DNA of 64,000 nucleotides from Sapria himalayana (GCA_029783825.1 JAREIK010005347.1:1-64000), one strand, 5' to 3'; positions 1 through 13,887 are shown, counted from the first letter of the stretch. Numbers and translations are program-made. The notes: generated by a model not told the origin, from the sequence alone.

Positions 1-2130
1 TGAACCACACACACATAGCGACGGACCACAGCACACACGTGCACATATTCTTGTCCATTTTGGTGTAACATTTAGAGAGGCTAGCAAGTACTGGAAGCAT
101 CCAGAAGTATGGCCCACCATCTTGTAGAGGGACCCACTAGCAAGTTGGGATGATTACATTCAGACAACTAACGAGACCAAGCAAAGTGGTCGAAAGTAAA
201 CCCAGGATTTGCTAGGAGTGGGTCCCACTAGCCCTATCAGGTAGCATAGAGGGCCACCCAACCATCGCCCAACAGGAGTAGTGGGTAATTCATTATTAAT
301 TGGAGAGTCGGCAAAATCCGAAGCATCACCAAGAATGACCGGTAAGTAATGGAGTCCAGACCAGCCACACGGGAGCGAAAGATTCAAACTTGTAGTTTAT
401 GTTCGTAGTCTTATTTGTATTTTGGACTTTGTATGCACCATGTACTTGTAGAGACAGATCATGACATACTCACACAAACAATCTTGTATGTTCTCTAATG
501 TAGAATCCAGAGGTGAGAATGATTGACAATGGTGCCGGAGATATGGACTTGTGGATTTATAGTATTCAGTTTTTCATGTATCCATTGTATAGCAATGTCA
601 TAGGCATGCTTGATGATGCATGTCACACACTGCACAATCTTATCTTTGCATAGTTTTAATATGGTTCATCATTTAGGTTCCTCCAAAAGGCTTGGACAAA
701 TCCAAATGGAAAGGACGCAGTGCGCATAATGTTTTAATGCCAACTCTGATGTCCTGGAATACCAGGTGATTATAGTTGTATTCGTACTCTTGGAATTATT
801 AGTCTTTATGTTTTTTTATCTATTTTATGCATAAAATCATTAAGGTGCATAGGATTTGGTGGGCTGGCCTAAATTACTCTTCTTTTTAGTCTCTTGCAAG
901 TTGTGTGCCTAAATGATAAATAAAGTGTTTATTTTACAAAAAAAAAACAAAAAAAAACCATAAACCTTAACTTTAAATCATAAACCTTAAACCATAAACT
1001 ATAACCCTAATCCATAAACCCTAAATCCTAAATCTCATGTTTTGCACTTTTATAATCAAATGATAAGTGTTAAATTTAAATTGATTTTCAAAACTTTTAG
1101 GAATGTCACAAATTTATCTTTTTGTAAATGTAACACAAAGTCATGACTCAAGGGGTGAGTTATGGATTCAGTCTCTTTCTTGCTTTAGATTATTGTAGCA
1201 TTAGCAATTGTCATGATTGTATATTTTGTCTCTAGAACACAAAATCATATCGATGAGAAAATTTCATAACTTGTGTCTCTCTGATGAACTTATTGTTATG
1301 GCACTAAGAATGATCATGAATACATATCTAATCACTATAATACTGGTTCACATTATTGGATATGACCATAGCTTATGCATTTTATCTTTATATTGCAAAG
1401 TCAATGCACTAGAAATGATTGTAACTTTTGACATTCCTCAAGAGCAAAAGTCATGACCATAGAAATAGTTAATGCTCGAGTACTACTCTTTATAAATTTC
1501 TATAGCTAAAATTCTTGGGATTGGAAATATCACCATGGCTTTTTCCTTTGATTTGTGACCTCAAGTGTCAATATGAAAGACTAATATTTTGAGCAATGAT
1601 GATAACCTTTTATATATTTGAATATGATCCATTTACACCTTTTTGGGTATTGTGAGCTTATATACATAAATCATTTAATATAAAAAGAAAGAAATGATAC
1701 TTTTCATATACATGAGGATATAAAAAAAAGGCTTAGACATGCCAATAAAATAAATTTTTTGATTATTGATTTAAAGAGAGCCCAAACTTCTTGCCCTGCT
1801 CAAACTGCCCTTGGGCTAGTTTGTTCTAATAGGCTACAAGGTGGTTATTTTTTATATGTGAACTATGTTTTAAATAAATTGCTTTGAGTGTGTGCATGAG
1901 AGATATTTTAGAAGAAATTACAATAATCAATATAAATAGCATCCTCAACAACTAGCTATTTCAACACATAGGGGTACAACATTGGTTTATTCTGTTAGCA
2001 TACATGAGTCAAATTACCTTTGATAGCCCAGTGATTCAACATCATATATGATGAGACATAATAGAGATAAAGTAAAAGCTCCTATTATTTTGGTTAGAGC
2101 TTTAGCAATCATTCTAGAGTTGAGTGAAGA
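1..2130 (-). repeat. Module G, copy 1 (minus orientation, cut by window start)
   Basis: This segment has ordinary base composition, unlike the satellite around it. It is the reverse complement of module G copy 2 at about 16025-18485; the first bases match copy 2 near 18478, so the outer end lies outside the window. Relative to copies 2 and 3 it lacks about 330 bp near position 506, where TGTAGAAT is joined directly to CCAGAGGTGAG. On the plus strand it carries an AAATAAAG polyadenylation-like signal (about 919) followed by an A-rich run (938-958), then degenerate telomere-like heptamers. No conserved coding frame was found: open frames at 160-387 (minus) and 1217-1456 (plus) are either broken in the other copies or show no sign of selection. 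No known family was recognised. The three-copy relationship is seen directly; whether this is a mobile element or a duplicated chromosomal segment is open. Confidence 0.85.
938..1036 (+). repeat. A-rich tail plus degenerate telomere-like heptamers (copy 1)
   Basis: An A-run interrupted by single C residues follows an AATAAA-type signal by about 15 bases. It leads into about eleven degenerate 7-bp units related to CCCTAAA (forms such as CATAAAC, CCTAAAT, ACCCTAA). The same tract is present inverted in module G copy 2 at 17129-17210, so it belongs to the module and is not a fresh telomeric insertion. The 7-bp spacing differs from the 8-bp spacing in the neighbouring satellite. Confidence 0.6.
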
Positions 2131-5100
2131 ACAAAATAAATTATTAGTGAGATAGATCTAATTTAAATTAAACCGGTATATCCTAAATAATAAAGAATAA
2201 ATCTCATTTTTTTTCATTTTATTTTAAATATTCAAATTTAATTATTTATTTGTTTATTTTTATATAAATATTAATTACATAATAAAGTATGAGTTACACA
2301 AATATAATTTATATAAATTATTTTTCATCAAAATAAAATAGATAAACTTTTAAAAAAAAAAATTTCAAAAATAAAAATTATTATATAGTAATATATTTTG
2401 CTTTGCTTCTAAATCATTTTAGGTTTTGTAATTATATTATAATTGATATCTATCTTATTAATAATAGATTATTAATTTATTTTTTGATCATTATTAAATA
2501 TTTATCATTTAAATAGTTTATATTGAATTTATATGATATATAAATATAATGATTATTATAACTAAATATTGAATTTACTTTTGAAAAAAATTTAAAAATT
2601 ATTATATTGTCTATGGTTATAACCTTTGAAAATATCAAAAAATAATAAAAATAAATTTTTTGTTTTTTTATTTTATAAATAAAACCTATAAACTACTAAA
2701 TGCATACATAGTTAAATAAGTAACTCCTAGACCCCCATAATGCTTAAATACAGTAACCATAAAACCGATATAAAATACAAAATAAATAATAAATCTAATT
2801 TTTTTTCTATTTATTATAATTTTAAATATTCATTTTAATTATTTATTAATTTATTTTTATAGAAATATTTATTACGAAATAAATTATTAGTGCGACAAAT
2901 ATAATTTAAATAATGTATCTTTTAATGAAATAATATATATACACATATAAAAGAAGAAAAAATTTAAAAATTTAAAATTATTATCTAGTTATATATTTTA
3001 CTTTAATTTTGAATCAATTTGGGTTTTGTAAATATTTTTTAATTAATTTCTATCTTTTTATTAATAGTTTATTACTTTAATTTTTGATCATTATTATAAT
3101 ATCTATCAATAAAATTTTTTATATTGAATTTATATTATATATAATTATTAATATTATTATAAATAAAATATTATATTTACAGTTAAAAAATTTTAAATAT
3201 TATTATATTTTGAAAGGTTATAACCTATGAAAATCAGAAAAAATTATAAATTTTTTTTTTATTTTATTATTTAAATAAAACCTATAAACCACTAAATGCC
3301 TAAAAACATAAATTGCTAAATTTTCAAATGACAAAACATCTAAATTTTTAACCCATTAAACTGGTATACATTAATAATAAATCAAAAATCTCATTTTAAT
3401 TTTTATCCAGTATAATTTAAATTTTTATTTTAATTATTTATCAGTTTATTTTTATAGAAATATTAATTACAAAATAAATTATTAGTGAGACATATATAAT
3501 TAAAATTAAACTGGTATACCCTAAATAATAATTAATATAACTCATTTTTTTTCATTATAATTTTAAATATTCATTTTAATTATTTATTTTTTTATTTTTA
3601 TATAAATATTAATTACAAAATAAATTATAAGTTAGACAAATATAATTTATATAAATTATTTTTAATCAAAAAATATAGATAACCTTTTTAAAATAAAAAA
3701 AATTCAAAATAAAAAATTATTATATTATAATATATTTTGCTTTGCTTCTGAATTATTTTAGGTTTTGTAATTATATTTTAATTGATTACTATCTTATTAA
3801 TAATATATTATTTATTTATTTTTTGATCATTATTAGAATATTTATCAAAAAAATTGGTTATATTGAATTTATATGATATATAAATATAATGATAATTATA
3901 ACTAAATATTATATTCACTTTAGAAAAAAATTTTAAATTTATTATAATTTCAAAGGTTATAAACTTAAAAAATTAGATAAAATAATAAAAATAATTTTTC
4001 TGTTATTTCATTTTTTAAATAAAACATATAGATCATTAAATGCTTACTTACTTAAATCAGTAAGCTCATAAACCACGAAACCTCTAAATACATAAACCAT
4101 TTAACAGCTATATACTACTAAATAAATAATAAATCTCATTTTAATTTCTATTTATTATAATTTTAAATATTCTTTTTAATTATTTATAATATAATTTTTT
4201 AGAAAAATTAATTACAAAATAATTTTTGAGTGAGACAAATATTATTTAAATAATTTATTTTAATAAAAATTAAATATAAGCTTATAAAAAGAAGGAAATA
4301 TTTAAAAATTAAATATTATTATTTAGTAATATATTTTGATTTCATTATGAATCATTTTGTGTTATGTAAATATATTTTAATTAATATTTATATTATTAAT
4401 AATAGTTTATTAATTTAATTTTTGATAATTATTATACTATCTATCATTAAAATTATTTAAATTGAATTTATATGATATATAATTAGTAAGATTAATATAA
4501 TTATGCATGATATTCACATTTCAAAAAATTTAAAAATTATTTTATTTTTATAGGTTATAACCTTTGAAAATCAGATAAAATCAAAAAAATTTATTTTTAT
4601 TTTTATTATATAAATAAAAACTATAAATGACTAAATGCCTAAAAACATAAATTGCTAAACTCCTAAACAACAAAACCTCTAAATTAATAATCCATTAAAC
4701 CGATATACCACATATAATAAATCATAAATCTTATTTTAATTTGTATTCATTATAATTTTAAATATTCATTTTAATTATTTATTAGCTTATTTTTAATAGA
4801 AATATTAATTGCAAAATAAATAAAGAGTGAGACAAATATAATTTTAATAATTTATTTTTAATCAAAAAATTAATATAAGCTTATAAAAAGAAGTAAAAAT
4901 TCAAAAACAAAAAATTATCATTTAGTAATATATTTTACTTTGATTTTGAATCATTATAGGTTTTGCATTTATATTTTAATGCTATCAATCTTATTATTAA
5001 TAGTTTATTAATTTATTTTTGATTATTATTATAATATCTATCAATAAAATTAGTTATATTGAATTTAAATGTCTTATAAATATTATGATTATTATAACTA

Positions 5101-5689
5101 AATATTATATTTACATTTGAAAAAAATTTAAAAATTATTATATTTTCAAAGGTTATATCCTTTAAAAATGATAAATAATCACAAAAATAATTTTTTTATT
5201 ATTTTAATATTTAAATAAAACTTATAAACCACTAAATGCCTAATCATTTAAATATCTAGACTCCTTAACCCCAAAAGTTCCTAAATACATAAACCATTAA
5301 ACCTATATAACCTAAATAATAAATAAGAAATTTCATTTTTATTTGTATTCATTATAAGTTTAAATATTCATTTTAATTATTTTTTAGTTTATATTTATTG
5401 AAATACTAATTACAAAATAAATAATGAGTGAAACATATAATTTAAATATATTATTTTTTATGAAAAAAAAAGTTTATAAAAATAAACAAAATTTTAAAAT
5501 TTTGTTTTGTAATATAATTTACTTTGATTTTAAATTATTTTGGGTTCTTCAAAAATATTTTAAATAATATCTATCTTATTAATAATAGTTTATTAATTTA
5601 TTTTTTGATCATCAAAATAATATATATTAATAAAATTTTTTATATTGAATTTACATCAAATATAATTATTAAGATTATTATAACTTAGC

Positions 5690-6345
5690 ATTGTATTCAT
5701 ATTTTAGGACTATTAAATAATTATTATATTTTCAAAGGTTATAACCTTTGAAAATCATGAAAATTCATAAAAATAAATTTTTTGTTATTTCATTGATTAA
5801 ATATAACCTATAAACACCTAAATATGTAAACATATAAATCAATAAACTCATTAACCCCAAAACCACAATAAACTTAAACCATTAAATAGGTATACCCTAA
5901 ATAATAAAAAATAAATCTCATTTTTATTAGTATTCATTATAATTTTATATATACATTTTAATTATTTATTAGTTTATTTTTATAGATATATAAATTAAAA
6001 AAGAAATTAATTGTGAGACAAATATAATTTAAATAATTTATTTTTCATTAAAAAATATATAAGCTTATAAATGGATACAAAAATTTAAAATTTTAAAATT
6101 TAATATTTAGTAAAATATTTCACTTTGATTTTGAATCATTTTAGGTTTTGTAAATATATTTTAAATAATATTTATCTTATTAATAATTGTTTATTAATCT
6201 TTTGTATGATCATTATTATAATATATATCAATATAATTGTTTATATTGAATTTACATGATATATAATTATTAAGATTATCATAACTAAATATAGTATTCA
6301 CATTTAAAAAAAATTTTAAAATTATTATAGTTTCAAAGGTTATAT
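5690..6345 (-). repeat. Distinctive satellite unit variant, copy a
   Basis: This unit carries private markers: ATGGATACAAAAATTT next to the HindIII dyad, TTTTGTATGATCATTATTAT, and CAATAAACTCATTAACCCCA. The same markers occur in the unit at about 11750-12310 (same orientation) and, inverted, in the unit at about 24650-25220. Fragments (GATCATACAAAAGATTAAT) also occur at about 63330-63355. It is a useful tag for tracing block duplications in the array. Confidence 0.75.
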
Positions 6346-6514
6346 CCTTCAAAAATGAGAACAAATAACAAAATTTTTTTTTTGTTATTTTATTTTTTAA
6401 ATAAAACTTATAAACTACTAAATGCCTAAACACTTAAATTACTAAATTCTTAAATCAGAAAACTCCTAAATATATAATATTTTAAACCTGTTTATCTTAT
6501 CTTATTAATAATAG

Positions 6515-6615
6515 TTTTATTTAATATCTATCTTATTAATATATTTTACTTTGATTTTGAATCATTTTAGGTTTTACAAATAAATTTTATTTAATATCTA
6601 TCTTATTAATAATAG
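6515..6615. repeat. 70-bp-offset internal duplication in a shortened unit
   Basis: A segment reading TTTTATTTAATATCTATCTT plus ATTAATA occurs at 6515-6541 and again at 6585-6611. It lies in a unit that has lost most of the region between octamer tract and HindIII dyad; spacing to the next palindrome is only about 420 bp. This is consistent with a deletion plus local duplication. Confidence 0.7.
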
Positions 6616-9600
6616 TTTATTAATTTAATTTATTATTGTCATCATAATATCTATAAAAAAATTATTTATTTGAATTTACATAATATAAAATTATTTAGAT
6701 TATTATAACAAAATAATATTTTAACATTTTAAAAAAATTTAAAAATTATTAAGTTTTCAAAGGTTATAACCTTTGAAAATAAGAAAAAATAAAATAATAA
6801 ATTTTTTGTTATTAGATTTTATTAAATAAAATCTATAAACCACAAAATACCTAAATTCGTAATGACTAAACTGTTAAACCCCGAAGCCCATAAATACATA
6901 AGCCTTTAAATTAGTATACTTTAAATAATAAATAATAAATCTCATTTTTATTAGTATTTATTATAATTTTAAATATTAATTTTAATTATTTATCAGTTTA
7001 TTTTTATAGAAATATTAATTACAAAATAAATTATTAGTGAGACAGATATAATATAAATAATTTATTTTTCTTCAAAAAAATATAAGATCATGAAAAGAGG
7101 AAAAATTTTTAAAATAAAATATTATTATTTAGTAATTTATTTTAATTGAATTTTGAATAATTTTAGATTTTGCAATTATATTTTAATATATATCATTCTA
7201 ATTAATAATAGTTTATTAATTTATTTATTGAATACAATTATAATATCTATCAATAAAATTATTTATATTGATTTTACAATCATATATAATTAATAAGATT
7301 ATTATAACTAAATATTATTTCACATTTTAAAAAAAATTAAAAATTATTATATTTTCAAAGGTTATAACCTTCAAAAATTAGATAAAATCACTCAAGGCAT
7401 AAATACTTAAATGACTAAAGCCCAAAACACCTAAATACTTAAACCATTAAACCTGTATATCCTGAATAATAAATAATAAATCTCAATTTTGTTGTATTCA
7501 TTATAATTTTAAAAATTTATTTTAATTATTTATTAGTTTATTTTTATAGAATTATAAATTACAAAATAAATAATGAGGAAGACAAATATAATTTAAATAA
7601 TTTATTTTTAATAACAAAATTATAAACGTATAAAAAAAGCAAAATATTAAAATATATTATTATTAAGTAATATATACTTTGATTTTGAATAAATTTATAA
7701 TCTACAATTATATTTTAAATAATATCTATCTTATTAATAATAGTTTATTAATTTATTTATTGATCATTATTATAATATTTAGCAATATGATTATTTATAT
7801 TGAATTTAAATGACTTATATTTATTAAGATTATTATAACTAAATATTATATTTACATTTGAAAAAAATTTAGAAATTTTTATATGTTCAAAGGTTATAAC
7901 CTTCAAAAATTAGAAAAAAAAATAAAAATAATTTTTTTTGTTATATCATTGTTTAAATAAAATTTATAAACCACTTAAATCTATAAGCTCCTAAATACAA
8001 AAGCCCCTAAATACTTAAAATTTAAACTCGTAAATCTTAAATATAATTTAAATAATTTATTTTTCATCAAAAAAAATATAAGCTTATAAAAAGAAGCAAA
8101 AAACTAAAAATAAAAAATTATTATTTGGTAATAAATAATACTTAGATTTTGAATAATTTTAAGTTTTGCAATTATATTTTAATTTATATCTATCATATTA
8201 ATAATACCATATTAATTTATTTTTTGATAATTGATATCATATCTATAAATAAAATTTTTTATATTTAGTTTATATTATATATAATTATAATGATTCTTAT
8301 TTCTAAATATTGTACTCACATTTTTTATAAAATTTAAAATTATTATATTTTCAAAGGTTATAACCTTTGAAAATGTGAGAAAATATCAAAAATAATTTTT
8401 ATGTTATTTCATTGTTTAAATAAATCCTATAATCTACTAAATGCCTAAACACTTAAGTCAATAACTCTGAAATCTCGAATGCCCTAAATAGATAATCCTT
8501 TTAAACTGGTATACCCTAAATAATAAATAATTAATTCAATATTAGTTTTTTCATTATAATTTAAAATATTCATTTTAATTATTTATTCGTTTATTTTTAT
8601 TAAATATTAATTACAATATAAATTATGAGTTAGAAAATATAATTTATATAATTTATTATTCATCAAAAAATATAGATAAACTTATAAAAATAACAAAAAA
8701 TTTCAAAACAAACATTTATTATATAGTAATATATTTTGCTTTCCTTCTGACTCATTTTAGGTTTTGTAATTATATTTTAATTGATATCTATCTTATTAAT
8801 AATAGATTATTAATTTATTTTTTGATAATTATTAGAATATTTATCAATAAAATTATTTAAATTGAATTTATATGAAATATAAATATAATTATTATTATAA
8901 CTAAATATTGAATTCACTTTTGAAAAAAATTTAAAATTATTATATTTTCAGAGGTTATGATATTTCAAAATATCATAAAATAATAAAAATAAATTTTTTG
9001 TTTATTTATTTTTTAAATAAAACCTATAACCACTAAATGCATACACAGTTAAATCAGTAAACTTTTAAACCTCGTAATGCCTATATACATAAACCATTAA
9101 ACCGCTATATACTACTTAATAATTAATAAATCTAATTTTTATTTCTATTTATTATAATTTTATATATTTATTTTAATTATTTATTAGTTTATTTCTATAG
9201 AAATATTTATTACAAAATAAATTATGAGTGCGAGAAATATAATTTAAATAATTTTTTTAATCAATAAAAGTATTTATGCTTATATAATAAGTAAAAATTT
9301 AATAATTAAAAATTATTATTAAGTAAGATATTTTACTTAATTTTGAATCAATTTGGGTTTTGTAAATATTTTTTAATTAATATCTATCTTATTATTAATA
9401 GTTTATTAATTTAATTTTTGATCATTATTATAATATCGATCAATAAAATTGTTTATATTGAATTTATATGATATATAATTATTAATATTATTATAACTAA
9501 ATATTGTAGTTACATTTCAAAAAATTTTAAATACTATTATATTTTCAAAGATTATAACCAATGAAAATGTCACAAAATTAAAAATTTTATTTTATTTTAT

Positions 9601-10280
9601 TGTTTAAATAAAATCTATAAACCACTAAATGCCTAAAAACATAAATCGCCAAACTTTTAAACGACAAAACCTCTAAATACTTAAATAATTAAACTGGTAT
9701 ACATTAATAATAAATCATAAATTTCATTTTAATTTTTATTCAGTTTAATTTTAAATTTTTATTTTAATTATTTATAAGTTTATTTTATAGAAATATTAAT
9801 GACAAAATAAATTATTAGTTAGATAGATCTAATTTAAATTAAACCGGTATACCCTAAATAATAAATAATAAAAATCATTTTTTTTTCATTATAATTTTAA
9901 ATATTCATTTTCATTATTTATTTGTATATTTATATATAAATATTAATTACAGAATAAATTATGAATTAAACAAATATAATTTATATAAATTTTTTTTCAT
10001 CTAAAAATTATAAATAAATTTTTTAAAAGAAAAAAAAATTTGAAAACAAAAAATTATTGTATTGTAATATATTTTGCTTTTCTTCTAAATCATTTTAATA
10101 TTTGTAATTATATTTTAAATATCTATCTTATTAATTATCGATTATTAAGTTATTTTTTCATCATTATTAGAATATTTATCAATAAAAATGTTTATATTGA
10201 TTTTATATGATATATAAATATAATGATTATTATGACTAAATATTCTATTCACTTTTGAAAAAAAATTTAAAATTATTATA

Positions 10281-10330
10281 TTTTCAAAATAATTTTTTGT
10301 TTAAATGTAGTTATAACCTTTGAAAATGTG
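10281..10330. repeat. Palindrome interrupted by ~20-bp filler
   Basis: The left arm TTTTCAAA (10281-10288) and the right part GTTATAACCTTTGAAAAT (from 10310) are separated by about 20 bases of AT filler. The filler resembles AATAATTTTTTGTTTAAAT-type sequence normally found just beyond the palindrome, which suggests a templated insertion at its centre. Confidence 0.7.
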
Positions 10331-12325
10331 AAAAAAAAATAATTTTTCTTTGTTATTTTATTGTTTAAATAAAACCTATACACCACTAAATTCCTAAGCA
10401 TTTAAATCACTAAACTACAAAATATAGATTCCTCTATATAGATAATCCTTTAAATCGGTATACCCTAAATAATAATTAATCAATTTTATTTTTATTTGAT
10501 TTTATTATAATTTAAAAAATTCATTTTGATTGTTTAATTTTTTATTTTTATATATGTATTAATTATAAAATAAATTATGAGTTAAGAATATAATTTATAA
10601 AAAATTTTTTTTCATCAACAAATTGATAAGCTTATAAAAATCTTAAAAATTTAAAAACAAATAATTATTTTTTAGTAATCTATTTTGCTTTCTTTTGAAT
10701 CATTTTAGGTTTTGATATTATATATTATGTAATATCAATCTAATTCATAATAGATTTTTAATTTATTTTTTTGATAATTATTAGAATATCTATCAATAAA
10801 ATAGTTTATATTGAATTTATATGATATATAATTATTATGATTATTATAAATAAATATTGTATTCACTTTTGAAACAAAATTAAAAATTATTATATTTTCA
10901 AAGGTTATAATCTTAAAAAATTAGAAAAAATAATAAAAATAAATTTTTACTTATTTTATTTTTAACTAAAACCCATAGACCATTAAATGCTTACTTACTT
11001 AAATTAGTAAGCTCATAAACCCCGAAACCCCTAAATACATAAAGATTTTAACATCTATATACTACTTAATAAATAAAAAATCTCATTTTTATTTGTATTT
11101 ATTATAATTTTAAATATTTATTTTAATTATTTATAGTTTAATTTTTTAGAAAAATTAATTACAAAATAAATTTCGAGTGAGACAATTATTATTTAAATAA
11201 TTTATTTTTAATCAAAATAAAATATAAGCTTATAAAAAGAAGAAAAAATTTTAAAATTAAATAATATTATTTAGTAAAATATTTTGATTTGATTTTGAAT
11301 CATTTTGTGTTATGTAAATATATTTTAATTAATATTTATATTATTAATAATAGTTTATTAATTTAATTTTTGATCATTATTATAATATCAATCATTAAAA
11401 TTGTTTATATTGAATTTATATGATATATAATTAGTAAGATTAATTAATTATATATAGTATTCACATTTCATAAAATTTTAAAGATTATTTTATTTTTAAA
11501 GGTTATAACCTTTGAAAATCAGAAAAAATCTAAAATTTTTTTTTATTTTTATCATATAAATAAAACCAATAATCCACTAAATGCCTAAAAACATAAATTA
11601 ATAAACTCTTAAATGACAAAACTCCTAAATAATCAAACCATTAAACTGGTATAACACATATAATAAATCATAAATCTCATTTTAATTTGTATTCATTATA
11701 ATTTTAAATATTCATTATAATTTTTTATTAGTTTATTTTTTATAGGAATATTAATTAGAAAATAAATTTTTTTGTTATTTCATTGATTAAATAAAACGTA
11801 TAAACACCTATAACTGTGTAAACATATAAATCAATAAACTCATTAACCCCAAAACCACAATAAAATTAAACCATTAAATAGGTATACACTAAATAATTAA
11901 TCATAAATCTTATTTTTATTAGTATTCATTATAATTTTATATATACATTTTAATTATTTATTAGTTTATTTTTAAAGAAAAATAGATTAAAAAATAAGTT
12001 AATAGTGAGACAAATATAATTTAAATAATTTATTTTTCATCAAAAAATATATAAGCTTTAAATGGATACAAAAATTTAAAATTTAAAATTAATATTTAGT
12101 AAAATATTTCACTTTGATTTTGAATCATTTTAGGTTTTGTAAATATATTTTAAACTATATTTATCTTATTAATAATTGTTTATTAATCTTTTGTATGATC
12201 ATTATAATAATATATATCAATATAATTGATTATATTGAATTTACATGATATATAATTATTAAGATTATCATAACTAAATATAGTATTCACATATAAAAGA
12301 AATTTAAAAATTGTTATATTTTCAA

Positions 12326-12342
12326 AGGTTATTATAACCTTC
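12326..12342. repeat. Palindrome with symmetric central expansion
   Basis: The centre reads GGTTATTATAACC in place of GGTTATAACC. It is still a perfect inverted repeat (AAGGTTAT, T, ATAACCTT), three bases longer than the standard core. Confidence 0.8.
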
Positions 12343-12854
12343 AAAAATGATAAAAAATAAAAAATATAAATTTTTTGTTATATAATTATTTAAATAAAAC
12401 ATATAAACCATTAATTGTCTAAATATATAAATCTCTAAACTCCTAAACCCAGAAGCCCCTAAATACTTAACCCTTTAAACTCGTAAACCATAAATATAAT
12501 TTAAATAATTTATATAAATATTAATTACAAAATAAATTATGAGTGATACAAATATAATTTAAATAATATTTTTTTCATCAAAAAATTTATAAGCATATAA
12601 AATGAAACAAAAACTAAAAAAAATTATTATTTAGTAATAAATTTTACTTTGATTTTGAATCTTTTTAAGTTTTTTAATTATATTTTAATTTATATGTATC
12701 ATATTAATAATAGTTTATTAATTTATTTTTTGATAATTGATATAATATCTATCAATAAAATTGTTTATATTTTGTTAATATTATATATAGTTATAATAAT
12801 TATTATTACTAAATATTGTATAAACATTTTTAAAAAATTTTGAAATTATTATAT

Positions 12855-12878
12855 TTTCAAATGTTATAACATTTGAAA
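12855..12878. repeat. Palindrome with paired (compensating) changes
   Basis: A perfect 24-bp palindrome whose half is TTTCAAATGTTA. Compared with the common half TTTCAAAGGTTA, one base is changed in each arm (G to T on one side, C to A on the other), so symmetry is kept. A related variant with the same paired change, plus one mismatch, is at about 20429-20455. Confidence 0.85.
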
Positions 12879-13178
12879 TTTTGAAAAAATATCAAAAATA
12901 AATTTTTTGTTATTTCATTATTTAAATAAAACCTATAAATCACTAAATGCCAAAAAACAAAATTGCTAACTCCTAAACGACAAAACCTTTAAATACTTAA
13001 CCCATTAAATTGGTATACATTAATAATAAATCATAAATCATAATTCTCAATTTAATTTTTATTAAATATAATTTTAGATTTTTTTTTAATTATTTATTAG
13101 TTTATTTTTATAGAAATATCAATTACAAAAAAATTATTAGTGAGACAGATATAATTTAAATTAAACCAGTATACTCTA

Positions 13179-13232
13179 AATAATAAATAAAAAATAATAA
13201 ATAAAAAATAAAAAATAATAAATAATAAATCT
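13179..13232. repeat. Local AATAAATAAAA expansion
   Basis: The short A/T segment between GGTATACC-like sequence and AATCTCATTTTT is expanded here into a run of ATAAATAAAAAATAATAAAT-type repeats. Other units carry about one third of this length. Confidence 0.7.
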
Positions 13233-13887
13233 CATTTTTTTTCATTATAATTTTAAATAATCATTTTAATTATTTATTTGTTTATTTTTATATAAATATT
13301 AATTACAAAAAAAAGTATAAAATATAAAATATAATTTATATAAATTTTTTTTCAAACAAAAATATAGATGAACTAATTAAAAGAATAAAAAAAATAACAA
13401 AAAAAATTATTATATAGTAATATATTTTGCTTTGTGTTTGAATCATTTTTGGTTTTGTAATTATATTTTAATTGATATCTAACTTATTATAAATAGATTA
13501 TTAAATTATTTTTTTATCATTATTATAATATTTATCAATAAAAATATTTATATTGAATTTATATGATATATATATATATTTAATAATTCTTATAACTAAA
13601 TATTTTATTCACTTTTGAAAGAAATTTTAAAATTACTATATTTTCAAAGATTATAACCTTTTAACATGTGAAAAAATAAAAAAAATATATTTTTTTGTTA
13701 TTTTATTGTTTATATAAAACCTATACACCACTAAATGCCTAAACAATTTAAATCACTAAACTACAAAATCCCGATACCCCTATATAGATAATTATTTAAG
13801 CCGGTATACCCTAAATAATAATTAATAAATCTCATTTTTTATTTGTTTTCATTATAATTTAAAAAAATTATTTTGATTCTTTAGTTT

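Noticed and set aside
160..387. A 75-codon minus-strand frame in module G copy 1 with fairly protein-like composition.
   Set aside because: The equivalent frame is interrupted in copy 2 (stops in the 18100-18320 region), so it is not a maintained coding sequence.
1217..1456. An open frame (79 codons) with a homologous open frame at 16707-16937 (76 codons) in the inverted module G copy, suggesting a conserved small protein.
   Set aside because: About twenty nucleotide differences between the copies give roughly fourteen residue changes, so there is no excess of silent changes. No recognisable domain, and copy 3 lacks the region.
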